A stretch of DNA of 64,000 nt from CAYYIS01 sp964470965. GTDB taxonomy: Bacteria; JAAXHH01; JABIQT01. Shown here one piece after another: positions 44,665 through 53,088 of the stretch. The notes below the pieces were generated by a model, which was not told the DNA's origin, made no database searches, and saw only the letters and a program-made list of their open reading frames with translations. Position numbers and translations under genes: made by a program. Every line of letters starts with the position of its first letter. Positions within the stretch are counted from its first letter, which is position 1. Where the stretch lies: contig CAYYIS010000021.1 of NCBI GenBank assembly GCA_964470965.1, positions 1 to 64,000 on the forward strand, given 5' to 3'.

Positions 44665-45967
44665 CGAACCAGAGGTTCTGACAGGAGAAAATACAACCTT
44701 CTGCATCCGTGGTGGCCGCATCGTAGATCCATCGTCCGGTCGTGATGAAATTGGTGACATCTGGGTCGTCCAAGGGAAAATCGCGGACGGGTCCGATGAC
44801 GCAAATGGAACGTCTGCCATTATTGAAGCCGAGGGGTTGGTGGTGACGCCGGGGCTGATCGATACCCGTGTTCATCTCCGAGAGCCTGGGTTTGAATATC
44901 AGGAGACCATCGTCAGTGGGGCGCGCTCCGCCGCCGCCGGAGGCTTTACAGGTGTGGTCTGCATGCCCAATACGAATCCAACTGCAGATAGCGCGGAGGT
45001 GGTCCGATTCATCCATGAACAGGCGCGCTCTGCCGATACCCGCGTTCATCCCGTGGGCGCCGCGACGAAGGGAACGCAGGGAGAACGGCTTTCCGAGGTC
45101 GGTGATATGGTCGCAGCCGGTATCGTGGCTATTTCGGACGGCACCCATACGATCAGGGACGCCGGCATCATGCGAAGGGTGCTGGAATATGCCAGTATGT
45201 TCTCCATTCCGGTCATCTCCCATTGCGTGGATGAGACGCTGGCGTTAAATGGTTTGATGAACGAGGGTTATATATCCACCCTGATGGGTCTTAAAGGGAT
45301 ACCAAACGCTGCAGAAGAAATGGCTATCGCACGGGATATCATTCTCGCGGAATTAACGGGATGCCGTTTACATATCGCGCACGTAAGCACTGCAGGCGGC
45401 GTGGCGCTGATACGGGAGGCGAAAAAGCGAGGCCTACCGGTAACCACAGAAGTCATGCCCTATCATTGTTTTTTGACGGACGAGGCGGTACGGTCGTATA
45501 ACCCGAATATGAAACTCCGTCCCCCGCTGCGAACCGCCGCCGATGTGGCTGCAATCAGGGAAGGTCTTGCGGATGGTACAATAGATACCATTGTGTCCAA
45601 TCATATGCCTAATTCGATTGATGAGAAAACCGTCGAATTCGATGCCGCGCCTTTCGGAACAATCGGTTTGGAAACAACCTTGGGACTGGTGATGACGGAA
45701 CTGGTCCATACAAATATGTTGAACCTCAACGATGCTGTCCGGCTTATGAGCGTCAATCCTGCCTGTATTTTTGGCCTGGATGGGGGTACGCTCCAGGTAG
45801 GCGCCCGTGCTGACATTACGGTTTTCGATCCTGACCGGGAATGGACGGTGGCGGCTAAGGAATTTTACTCCAAATCCAGAAATTCGGCGGTGGACGGGAT
45901 GGATTTGCGTGGACGTGCAGTACTCACCATCGTCGGCGGCCGCACGATGCAATGGCAAACGGCTTAG
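44654..45967 (+). CDS. pyrX: dihydroorotase homologue with lost metal ligands (pseudo-dihydroorotase)
   Basis: A 437-residue amidohydrolase-fold protein of the type I dihydroorotase family. In active enzymes the first metal site is D-X-H-X-H; here it is Asp70-Thr-Arg72-Val-His74, so one His is Arg. The S-D-D-G motif is reduced to Ser161-Asp-Gly163, and the catalytic T-D-H-A-P-H reads Ser315-Asn-His-Met-Pro-Asn320, so the catalytic Asp is Asn. His190 and His243 remain. Such losses mark the non-catalytic PyrX (pyrC') partner that holds aspartate carbamoyltransferase together in pseudomonads, where the gene also overlaps pyrB. An active dihydroorotase must then lie elsewhere. GGAGGA lies 10 bases before ATG 44654; other in-frame starts are 44636 and 44645. 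Confidence 0.85.
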   Translation: MPNNEPEVLTGENTTFCIRGGRIVDPSSGRDEIGDIWVVQGKIADGSDDANGTSAIIEAEGLVVTPGLIDTRVHLREPGFEYQETIVSGARSAAAGGFTGVVCMPNTNPTADSAEVVRFIHEQARSADTRVHPVGAATKGTQGERLSEVGDMVAAGIVAISDGTHTIRDAGIMRRVLEYASMFSIPVISHCVDETLALNGLMNEGYISTLMGLKGIPNAAEEMAIARDIILAELTGCRLHIAHVSTAGGVALIREAKKRGLPVTTEVMPYHCFLTDEAVRSYNPNMKLRPPLRTAADVAAIREGLADGTIDTIVSNHMPNSIDEKTVEFDAAPFGTIGLETTLGLVMTELVHTNMLNLNDAVRLMSVNPACIFGLDGGTLQVGARADITVFDPDREWTVAAKEFYSKSRNSAVDGMDLRGRAVLTIVGGRTMQWQTA

Positions 45968-45979
45968 GATGAAAACTTC

Positions 45980-46008
45980 TTGACGTAGTAAGATCTTTGG
46001 CCTATTTT
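45980..46008 (+). promoter_or_regulatory. candidate promoter upstream of the TPR gene
   Basis: TTGACG at 45980 and TATTTT at 46003 with 17 bases between, shortly after the pyrX stop. The rest of the 266-base gap up to 46233 is AT-rich and holds no open frame or hairpin that I can support; it would form a long leader of about 220 bases. A closer start near 46050 (TATATA after 17 bases from TTCGAG) is an alternative. Confidence 0.35.
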
Positions 46009-46233
46009 CAAAAAGTTTTTCGAGTTTAATGGGTCTTGCTGTATATATCATGTCTCTATGGTGCGTCAGGTGCTTAATGGAACATTATCACTGTTCTCAC
46101 GTTTCCCTATTAGAGGAATCGTGTGATTGTGTCCCTTGCGATACCGATGCACTGGCCAACAATAAAAATGCGAATCAGCAGTCCCATTGTTGAGTGAGTC
46201 TGTATGATTTAAGTTCATTGAAAGGAGTGGATC

Positions 46234-47331
46234 ATGAAATTCAAAGCGTTTATTATTGCGACAGCTGCGGTAGCTGTGCTGATGGGTTTTTTGACTTCTG
46301 ACGTCTTCGCGCAGGGCATGCAGGTCACCTCTGCTAAAGTCTATATTAAGCAGAACGAATGGGATAAAGCGGAAGCGTTGCTAACTGAAGCCCTGGCGAA
46401 GGACGCAGAACACAGGGATGCCAATTTTTTTATGGGCTATGTCCGTTATACCCAGGGGCGTTATGAAGAAATGCTTGACCACTGGAGCAAATTTGAAGCT
46501 AAGAAACTCGGACGTAGAGAAAGAGACATTCATAAGAAAACGATCAAGGACCTTTACATAGAGGCGTTCAACAAGGGTATCGAAGGGTTCAATGCTCAAG
46601 ACTGGCCTGCCACCATCTCCAATTTTAAAGTTGCAGTACGCTTGAAACCGGATAAAAAGGATTTCCAACCAGAAACGAACCTGGGATTCGCGCAGATCAG
46701 CGCCGGTGAGCTGGATGATGGTATCGCAACGCTCGAAATAGTGATCGAAGCTGATCCCAAAAATGCGGATATCTGGAACGGTTTGCTGGCAGGCTACATC
46801 AGAAAAGAAGATCACAAAAATATCATCCGGGCCTATGAAAATTATCTCCCGCTGATCAATCAGCACGATTCCAACGATTATTACCGGTTGGGTCGGTCCC
46901 ACAGCGTGCTCGGTGATACTCTGAAAGCTGCCGAAGTATATGAAGCGGCAATGGAAGTGGTGCCGGAAGAGATGAATTTTTACCTGATGTCCAGTGAAAT
47001 CCACGCACGTTTCGGGAACAACAATAAAGCCGCAGACATCCTTGAGCGCGCCCATAAAGTAGATGAAACAGACACAAAAATCCTGAATAGTCTGGGTGTC
47101 CTGTATTACATTGCGAAGGATTACCAAAAGGCTATCAGTTCGCTGCAAAAACTCGTAGAGCTGGAACCTCTCGACATCGACGGCTGGCAGAATCTGGGTG
47201 ACGCGTTCTTCGGTCTCGCAAGCGTGGCCAACGAAGCAGGTGACACGGCAAAGGGTAATGAATATACCGCCAAAGGTAAAGAGTACGAAAGTAAATCAAA
47301 GGAACTGATGAGGACCGGCACAGGTAAATAA
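46234..47331 (+). CDS. exported TPR-repeat protein
   Basis: A 365-residue protein with a Sec signal peptide (FIIATAAVAVLMGFLTSDVFA, likely cut before QGM) and a series of tetratricopeptide repeats from residue 27 to about 330: NEWDKAEALLTEALAKDAEH, GELDDGIATLEIVIEADPKN, LGDTLKAAEVYEAAMEVVPE and KDYQKAISSLQKLVELEPLD. The last 30 residues are Lys/Glu-rich. TPR domains bind other proteins; this one is probably periplasmic and scaffolding, with an unknown partner. AAAGGAG lies before the ATG. It forms a single-gene unit ended by a clear terminator. Confidence 0.85.
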   Translation: MKFKAFIIATAAVAVLMGFLTSDVFAQGMQVTSAKVYIKQNEWDKAEALLTEALAKDAEHRDANFFMGYVRYTQGRYEEMLDHWSKFEAKKLGRRERDIHKKTIKDLYIEAFNKGIEGFNAQDWPATISNFKVAVRLKPDKKDFQPETNLGFAQISAGELDDGIATLEIVIEADPKNADIWNGLLAGYIRKEDHKNIIRAYENYLPLINQHDSNDYYRLGRSHSVLGDTLKAAEVYEAAMEVVPEEMNFYLMSSEIHARFGNNNKAADILERAHKVDETDTKILNSLGVLYYIAKDYQKAISSLQKLVELEPLDIDGWQNLGDAFFGLASVANEAGDTAKGNEYTAKGKEYESKSKELMRTGTGK

Positions 47332-47362
47332 CGCTGACCATCGGCTAATCTCTGACGTCAAC

Positions 47363-47390
47363 AAAAGGCATCCAGCAATGGATGCCTTTT
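47363..47390 (+). terminator. intrinsic terminator after the TPR gene
   Basis: Perfect 11-bp arms (AAAAGGCATCC and GGATGCCTTTT) enclose a 6-base loop, 32 bases after the stop of the TPR gene. The downstream arm ends in four T, as expected of an intrinsic terminator, and the A-rich upstream arm would let it act in both directions. Confidence 0.85.
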
Positions 47391-47419
47391 GTCGTTTGAA
47401 AACTGCGCCTACAAACCTG

Positions 47420-47448
47420 TTGACAGTTTTATCCTGCTCGTCTATAAT
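47420..47448 (+). promoter_or_regulatory. consensus sigma-70 promoter for the SPOR protein gene
   Basis: TTGACA (47420-47425), exactly 17 bases, TATAAT (47443-47448): a full match to the housekeeping consensus, 30 bases after the TPR terminator. Transcription would start near 47455, about 58 bases before the ATG at 47513. Confidence 0.85.
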
Positions 47449-47512
47449 ACTTGAGAATGTTTACAGTCCTCAGGATTTACCGTCTACCGGCTACCGGGAT
47501 TCCCTCTGGCCC

Positions 47513-48025
47513 ATGCAACTCCGAATTTCATCCCCAGAAAAGACCATCTCTATAGCTGTCCTGGTTTGTTGTGCCTGTGTTGCCTGTGGCGGCCCTGCGG
47601 CTACTGCATTCTCCGGCGGGAGAACACGGGCTATCTTCGAGGCTGATAGACCGTTTGATGATGCACCGTTATCCGAGGCCGATTTTGTCGGCAACGATCA
47701 GCTTAACCACCGGTCTCCATCATCTCCTCCAGCGCCTCAAACGTCCGAAGCACTTCCACCTCTATCCTCTCGGCCGGTTCTTGGTTACCGTGTGCAGGTT
47801 CACTCCTTCAGGGATCGAAACACGGCCGAAGCGGCCATGTCACAATTGCGGCGGCGGTTCAATATGGGTGACGTACGTCTCCACATCGATCATGAGCCGC
47901 CCTATCATAAGGTCCGGGTCGGTGATTTTCGTTCGAAAGAAAATGCCGCCCGCATTCTGAAAAAGATCCAATCCCGGAAAGAATATCGTGACGCATGGAT
48001 TGTAGATACCATGGTGAATCCGTAG
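47513..48025 (+). CDS. SPOR-domain lipoprotein-like protein
   Basis: A 170-residue exported protein. The N-terminus is hydrophobic with a Cys cluster (SIAVLVCCACVACGG), probably a lipoprotein signal with an unusual lipobox. A Pro/Ser-rich linker follows, and the C-terminal 75 residues form a SPOR domain (GYRVQVHSFRDRNTAEAAM to KVRVGDFRSKENAARIL), which binds denuded peptidoglycan at division sites. The frame is open back to 47378, but that would place the start inside the terminator and before the promoter, so ATG 47513 is chosen. Confidence 0.78.
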   Translation: MQLRISSPEKTISIAVLVCCACVACGGPAATAFSGGRTRAIFEADRPFDDAPLSEADFVGNDQLNHRSPSSPPAPQTSEALPPLSSRPVLGYRVQVHSFRDRNTAEAAMSQLRRRFNMGDVRLHIDHEPPYHKVRVGDFRSKENAARILKKIQSRKEYRDAWIVDTMVNP

Positions 48026-48076
48026 GGGCCATGTAGATTCCTCTGCTTTGGTGATCAGAACAGGAGACCTCCGGTA

Positions 48077-49255
48077 ATGAGTACAGCTTACAGCCAGTTA
48101 AACCCCGGAAAACGATACCTGATGGGGCCGGGCCCCAGTGATATGCACCAGCGGGTGTATCAGGCAATGTCCGCGCCCCTGGTGGGTCATCTGGATCCCT
48201 ATTTTCAAAAACTGATGGAAGAAACGAAACATCTGTTGCGCTATGTCTTCCAAACGCAAAATGAATGGACCATCCCTATCTCCGCTACCGGTTCCGCGGG
48301 AATGGAAACCTGCTTCTGTAATCTCATCGAACCGGATGACGAAGTGCTCATTTGCGTTGCCGGTTATTTTGGTGATCGGATGACGCAGATGGTGGGGCGT
48401 CACGGGGGGCGGTTGGTACGACTGGACGGCGAGTGGGGTAAGCCGTTTGCGCCTGACCAGGTAAAACAGGCGTTGGATGGATGCCAGGCAAAGATCGTGG
48501 GAATCGTTCATGCGGAAACTTCTACTGGCGTCATGCAGCCAATAGCTGAAATTGCCCGGATCGTGCACGATCATGACGCACTGCTTATAGTTGATACCGT
48601 AGCGTCACTGGGTGGAACGGACATTCCGGTCGATCACTGGGGCATCGATGTGTGCTATACCGGAAGTCAGAAATGCCTCAGCGCACCACCTGGCGTAGCG
48701 CCGTTGACGATGAACGAGCGGGCGCGGCAGAAGATCCTCAATCGAACGGTCCCCGTCGATAGCTGGTATCTGGATATGGCACTGCTGATGAAATACTGGG
48801 GTAGCGACCGCTTATATCATCACACGGCACCGGTAACCATGATCTATGCGCTCCGGGAGGCACTGATATTGATCCATGAAGAAGGCCTGGAAAAGAGCTT
48901 TGCACGGCATAGGCTGAACTACCGCGCGTTTGAAGCAGGTGTGGACGCCATGGGGCTCTCTTTCTTCGTGGAGGAACCTTACCGTGCGCCCATGATCAAC
49001 CCGATTCTGGTGCCGGAAGGCGTCGATGAGGCGAAGCTGCGGGGGCGGTTGTTGGGAGAATACGACATCGAGGTAGGCGGCGGTCTGGGCGCACTCAAGG
49101 GCAAAGCTTTCCGGGTCGGTCTTATGGGACAGGGCTCCCAGAAAGACCATGTGCTGCTGTTCCTGGGCGCACTGGAAGAGGCCCTTCTTGCGGAAGGTCA
49201 TCAGGTAAACGATAGCGGAGTCTCGGCTGCAGGTGAAATTTATAGCCAGGAATAA
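48077..49255 (+). CDS. class V aminotransferase, alanine-glyoxylate/serine-pyruvate type
   Basis: A 392-residue PLP enzyme. It starts with the AGXT-like segment LMGPGPSDMHQRVYQAMSAP, then GHLDPYF, the PLP-phosphate loop SATGSAGMET, HAETSTGVMQP, the cofactor Asp in LIVDTVASLGG and the PLP lysine in TGSQKCLSAPPG. This pattern fits alanine-glyoxylate or serine-glyoxylate aminotransferases. The C-terminus ends LMGQGSQKDHVLLFLGALEEAL. GGAGA lies about 12 bases before the ATG. The cupin gene follows 30 bases later. Confidence 0.88.
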   Translation: MSTAYSQLNPGKRYLMGPGPSDMHQRVYQAMSAPLVGHLDPYFQKLMEETKHLLRYVFQTQNEWTIPISATGSAGMETCFCNLIEPDDEVLICVAGYFGDRMTQMVGRHGGRLVRLDGEWGKPFAPDQVKQALDGCQAKIVGIVHAETSTGVMQPIAEIARIVHDHDALLIVDTVASLGGTDIPVDHWGIDVCYTGSQKCLSAPPGVAPLTMNERARQKILNRTVPVDSWYLDMALLMKYWGSDRLYHHTAPVTMIYALREALILIHEEGLEKSFARHRLNYRAFEAGVDAMGLSFFVEEPYRAPMINPILVPEGVDEAKLRGRLLGEYDIEVGGGLGALKGKAFRVGLMGQGSQKDHVLLFLGALEEALLAEGHQVNDSGVSAAGEIYSQE

Positions 49256-49285
49256 CATCTGCGGTCTTTTGAAAGGAAATCAATC

Positions 49286-49609
49286 ATGTATTTCTATGAA
49301 AATTCCGACATGACCCACAGCACCATAGCGCCGGGATTCGATATCGATGTGATAACCGGTGAAAAAGGCCAGATGTCATTCGTCACTCTGGAGCCGGGCG
49401 CGACGGTGCCGATGCACGATCACCCTCATGAACAGATGGGATATATCATGGAGGGTGATTTCGATTTTACGATTGGTGACGAAACGCGGAGAGTGAAACC
49501 CGGTGATAAATACGTCATTCCCGGTGGCGTTACGCACGGTATCACGAAAGTATATATCAGGTCTCTGGCTCTGGATATCTTCAGTCCGCCGAGAGAAGAA
49601 TACGCTTAG
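49286..49609 (+). CDS. small cupin-domain protein
   Basis: A 107-residue single cupin. Motif 1 is VPMHDHPHEQMGYIMEGDFD (two His, a Glu-like Gln position and the glycine) and motif 2 is PGDKYVIPGGVTHGI with the third His, so a bound metal is likely. Such small cupins act as isomerases, dioxygenases or sugar/ligand binders; the substrate is not predicted. AAAGGAAA precedes the ATG. It lies between the aminotransferase and the CPBP protease genes. Confidence 0.8.
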   Translation: MYFYENSDMTHSTIAPGFDIDVITGEKGQMSFVTLEPGATVPMHDHPHEQMGYIMEGDFDFTIGDETRRVKPGDKYVIPGGVTHGITKVYIRSLALDIFSPPREEYA

Positions 49610-49639
49610 TTCGTGCCGTTCAGTTTTGGTCATACTTCC

Positions 49640-50377
49640 ATGAAGAGTAGGTTCAAACTTGGTGAGGATGCGCCGTTTGTCCGGTACGCTCTGAGTTCCA
49701 GGTCGGTACTCTACAGCGCCCTTTTCGCGTTACCGTTGTTTCTGCTCTATGAAGCGATGGCGCTCATTTTTCGTGAGGAAGTCGACAACATCCGCAACGG
49801 AGCGGATGTGCTGCTGAAGCAGCTTCTCGGGTTGGTGGGTGTGCACGGTCTTATCAACGTCAGCCTCGTGATGCTCGTCGGACTCCTGGTCGTAATAGGG
49901 TACAACAGAAATCAGGTATCGGGTCCGATCCGTATTCGCTATTTTGCTCTGATGTTTGGTGAGAGTATTTTATATGGACTCGGTTTGGGAATGGTTGTTT
50001 CCTGGATCGTACAGATGATGCTCTTGGCGACCGGAACCGGTAATTTGCAGACGCAGATCATTATTTCTCTGGGCGCCGGTGTGTATGAAGAACTGGTGTT
50101 TCGCGTATTTTTGGTCTCCGGTCTGTTCCTGTTTCTACATCGGCTGCTCGGGTTTCGTAACTTTTCGGCGTATGTGATCTCCGCCGTGGCCGCCGCGCTC
50201 ATCTTTTCCTGGTTCCATTACGTAGGTCCCCTGGGAGACACTTGGGCACTGCACTCGTTTCTGTACCGTTTTGTTGCCGGCCTGGTTCTATCCGGTCTAT
50301 ACATCCTTCGCGGCTACGGCATCACGGCATACACTCATGCACTCTATGACCTGTTCGTGACGTTCAGCGCTGTATGA
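49640..50377 (+). CDS. CPBP-family intramembrane glutamic endopeptidase
   Basis: About 245 residues with six or so membrane helices. The CPBP (Abi/Rce1-like) motifs are EELVFRVFLV (EEXXXR), FSWFHY with the metal or catalytic His, and a C-terminal HALYDLFV. Members are Rce1-type membrane proteases acting in processing of prenylated or leaderless peptides and in immunity; the target here is unknown. The start is not settled: GTG 49613 or ATG 49640, neither with a good ribosome-binding site. lgt starts 11 bases after its stop. Confidence 0.75.
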   Translation: MKSRFKLGEDAPFVRYALSSRSVLYSALFALPLFLLYEAMALIFREEVDNIRNGADVLLKQLLGLVGVHGLINVSLVMLVGLLVVIGYNRNQVSGPIRIRYFALMFGESILYGLGLGMVVSWIVQMMLLATGTGNLQTQIIISLGAGVYEELVFRVFLVSGLFLFLHRLLGFRNFSAYVISAVAAALIFSWFHYVGPLGDTWALHSFLYRFVAGLVLSGLYILRGYGITAYTHALYDLFVTFSAV

Positions 50378-50387
50378 TGAGACGCCA

Positions 50388-51161
50388 TTGTATCCTTTTC
50401 TCTTTGAAATTGGACCCGTAGCGGTCCCCAGCTTCGGCGTCATGATGATGACCGGTTTTCTGGGAAGCATGCTCCTACTCAGGCGAGAACTGATCCGGAA
50501 GGAGATGGACGGGGCGCTGGCGGAAACGCTGGCTGTGGCGGCCATGATCGGAGGACTGGTTGGTGCGAAGATCTATTTTATCGTCGAAGCATGGTCGTAT
50601 GTCTGGAACGACCCATACACGTACTTCCTGACCGGCGCCGGGTTTACATTTTTCGGTGGCTTCATAGGTGGCTTCATCGGGGTGCTGATGGTCACTCGGA
50701 AGCGGCATCTTCCGTTTCTCCCGGTACTTGACGCCATCGGCCTGACGCTTCCCATCGGTTACGGTATAGGCCGTATCGGCTGCCAGTTGGCGGGTGACGG
50801 TGATTATGGCACGCCGACCGACCTTCCCTGGGGCATGGCATATCCCAACGGTGTGGTCCCCACGCTGGAACGCGTGCATCCAACTCCGGTCTATGAAACG
50901 TTGTATTCCGTGCTGACTCTGTGTATACTGTTGAAACTGAGAGTCCGTCTTCACAAACCCGGGCAACTGTTCTGTGTCTACCTCATCATGATCGGCTTCA
51001 GTCGGTTTTTTGTGGAGTTTATCCGTATAAATCCGGCCGTTCTATTCGGCCTCTCGGATGCCCAGATCATCAGTATTCTCATGATGCTCACCGGCGGGAT
51101 TTGCCTGCGGGTGAAGTCGCGAAAATCACTAGCAGTCAGCAATGAAACCACCAGTTTTTAG
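50388..51161 (+). CDS. lgt: prolipoprotein diacylglyceryl transferase, divergent type
   Basis: A 257-residue inner-membrane enzyme with seven hydrophobic segments, which attaches diacylglycerol to lipoprotein cysteines. The start is a TTG; a stop 9 bases before it leaves no earlier choice, and LYPFLFEIGPVAVPSFGVM is a normal Lgt N-terminus. The signature GRIGCQLAGDGDYGTPTDLPWG differs from the E. coli form (GRIGNFINGE): Asn is Cys and Glu is Asp. The usual essential His in the FHGG region is Phe (TFFGGFIGG). VHPTPVYE and FFVEFIRIN are present. This variant form occurs in several phyla. Confidence 0.85.
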   Translation: MYPFLFEIGPVAVPSFGVMMMTGFLGSMLLLRRELIRKEMDGALAETLAVAAMIGGLVGAKIYFIVEAWSYVWNDPYTYFLTGAGFTFFGGFIGGFIGVLMVTRKRHLPFLPVLDAIGLTLPIGYGIGRIGCQLAGDGDYGTPTDLPWGMAYPNGVVPTLERVHPTPVYETLYSVLTLCILLKLRVRLHKPGQLFCVYLIMIGFSRFFVEFIRINPAVLFGLSDAQIISILMMLTGGICLRVKSRKSLAVSNETTSF

Positions 51162-51185
51162 TTCAATTCACACAAAGGAGAAGTG

Positions 51186-51929
51186 ATGTCCAGTTTACCC
51201 TACGATCGTTCCGTGCAGCTTTGGAAAATGACCCGACGCCAGTTCCGGGAGGGTATTAACGACGGTAGCCTTAAAGCCGCTATTATTCCCACCGGTAGTA
51301 CGGAACAACACAACGAACACCTGGAAATGTCTCACGATACCGCCAGCGCGGTACATGTGTCCTCTCTGGCAGCGCAGAAACTGTATCCAAATGTGGTGGT
51401 GACCACACCGATCGCCATCGGCATTTCAGAGCACTGGATGGACCACAAGGGTACACTCACGACTCGCCCGGAGATATTCACCGAGCTGTTATATGACGTG
51501 GCCGACAGCATGAAACGAGGTGGCATACAACACGTGATGGCTATCAACGGCCATGCCGGTAACGCGGGACCAGTCAACAATGTTTTGGATGACCTGAAAT
51601 CGCGCCTCGGTATTGATTTCCGGTTTCATTCCTATTGGGAATCGTTCGACGAAAATCTTGTCAAGAAGCAGATGGAATCCGGTAACTGCCCCGGCCATGC
51701 CAGTGAGTTCGAGACGTCTTTTGCATTCGCTGCTTTTCCCCGTCAAATACACTGGGAGGGTGTGGATTACGACAACGCCGACCTCACCATAGGTGAGGTC
51801 GATCGGGCTACCCAGGACCGGGACTTCCATCACGAAGCCAAACTGGCCAATGCAGTCAAAGGCCAGGCTATGATCGACGTGGCTGTAGACTGGGTGGCGT
51901 CCAAGGTTCAGGAGATGATCGGGAGCTAA
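51186..51929 (+). CDS. creatininase-family amidohydrolase
   Basis: A 247-residue protein of the creatininase/formamide-hydrolase family. Metal and catalytic residues are visible in PTGSTEQHNEHLEMSHDT (Glu, His, Asp), NGHAGNAGPV and PGHASEFETSF (His, Glu). Known members hydrolyse creatinine or formamide intermediates of riboflavin and mycofactocin-type pathways. Many copies of unknown substrate occur in Latescibacterota and Poribacteria. AAAGGAG precedes ATG 51186 (GTG 51183 is adjacent). It is followed by a Gfo/Idh gene and a second creatininase-family gene. Confidence 0.84.
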   Translation: MSSLPYDRSVQLWKMTRRQFREGINDGSLKAAIIPTGSTEQHNEHLEMSHDTASAVHVSSLAAQKLYPNVVVTTPIAIGISEHWMDHKGTLTTRPEIFTELLYDVADSMKRGGIQHVMAINGHAGNAGPVNNVLDDLKSRLGIDFRFHSYWESFDENLVKKQMESGNCPGHASEFETSFAFAAFPRQIHWEGVDYDNADLTIGEVDRATQDRDFHHEAKLANAVKGQAMIDVAVDWVASKVQEMIGS

Positions 51930-51953
51930 TTTTCCTGGAGAGAAAGGAGTATC

Positions 51954-53051
51954 ATGCCGAAGTCATCATTCGACCCGCTCCGAGTCGGGCTGATCGGATG
52001 CGGTAATATCGCAGGGGGTTACGGAGGAAGTCTGTCCACCCGCCCCGACCTTATTGACATCATTGGGGCGTTTGATATCGATGCGGACAAGAGACATGCA
52101 TTTACATCCGAATTCGGTGGCAAAGGATACGATACTCTTGACGCATTACTTGCCGATCCGGATATCGAGGCGGTAATCAATCTCACAGCCCACCATGCTC
52201 ATGCTGAAGTTTCTTCACTGGCAATGAAGGCCGGAAAACACGTACACAGCGAGAAGCCGCTTGCTGCCTCGCGGGAAGACGGACGAATGCTGCTGGATCT
52301 GGCCGAACAGCAGGGCGTTCGACTGAGCTGCAGTCCGTTCACTTTTCTGGGAGAAGGTCAGCAGACCGTGTGGAAAGCCATTCGAGATGGTGCGATCGGG
52401 CAAGTGCGCCTGGTCTATGCGGAGATGAATTGGAACTGGATTGAGGCGTGGCACCCCGCTCCGGAGGGCTTCTTCGCAAGGGGTGCCGGTCCACTGCTCG
52501 ACGTGGGAGTATATCCCCTTACGTTCCTCACCACGCTCTTGGGTCCGGTAGACCGAGTGATTGGTACCGGTGGCTACCTGAAAGAGGAACGCACTATCGG
52601 GAATGGGCCGCTGGCCGGACAGACGTTTCAAGTCGGTACGCCGGATCATGTAACAGGTCACTTGGAATTCGCATCCGGAGCAGTGGGCCGTGTTACCGCT
52701 AGCTTCTACGCTGCGAGTCATCAGACCGGCTGTGAATTTCACGGTGACGAGGGCGCCTTATTTATCAGCACACCGCACGATTTCGACGGTACGATTGAGA
52801 TGCGGAAAGGGCGGGACGGCCCTTGGACGAATATGCCACTGATAAAAGAAGGCTACCACGGAGTAGAATGGGGCCGTGCGGTGTTTGAGCTGGCCGAGGT
52901 GGTCCGAATCGGTAAACCCCAGATGGTCACCGGTGCCCAGGCTAACCATGTGCTCGATATCTGTCTCGGCATCATAGAATCGATCGAAGACGGCGGTCCC
53001 AGAGAGGTAACGTCAGCCTTCCAGCCGCCTCCGCCTTATGATTACGCTTAA
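51954..53051 (+). CDS. Gfo/Idh/MocA-family oxidoreductase
   Basis: A 365-residue NAD(P)-dependent oxidoreductase acting on sugars or cyclitols. The Rossmann start VGLIGCGNIAGGYGGSL is near residue 11, followed by VINLTAHHAHAEVS and the catalytic-loop GKHVHSEKPLAAS (EKP motif). The C-terminal alpha/beta domain includes GPLLDVGVYPLTFL, where the usual DXXXH reads DVGVY, so the normal catalytic His is Tyr. AGAAAGGAG precedes the ATG. The gene lies between two creatininase-family genes with short gaps, so the three probably form one catabolic unit. Confidence 0.88.
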   Translation: MPKSSFDPLRVGLIGCGNIAGGYGGSLSTRPDLIDIIGAFDIDADKRHAFTSEFGGKGYDTLDALLADPDIEAVINLTAHHAHAEVSSLAMKAGKHVHSEKPLAASREDGRMLLDLAEQQGVRLSCSPFTFLGEGQQTVWKAIRDGAIGQVRLVYAEMNWNWIEAWHPAPEGFFARGAGPLLDVGVYPLTFLTTLLGPVDRVIGTGGYLKEERTIGNGPLAGQTFQVGTPDHVTGHLEFASGAVGRVTASFYAASHQTGCEFHGDEGALFISTPHDFDGTIEMRKGRDGPWTNMPLIKEGYHGVEWGRAVFELAEVVRIGKPQMVTGAQANHVLDICLGIIESIEDGGPREVTSAFQPPPPYDYA

Positions 53052-53088
53052 TCTGGGATGACTTCCCCAGTAAGCCAAGGAGCCACCT

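Noticed and set aside
47378..47512. Extended N-terminus of the SPOR protein (start at 47378)
   Set aside because: That start lies inside the terminator hairpin and before the consensus promoter, so it cannot be on the mRNA that starts near 47455.
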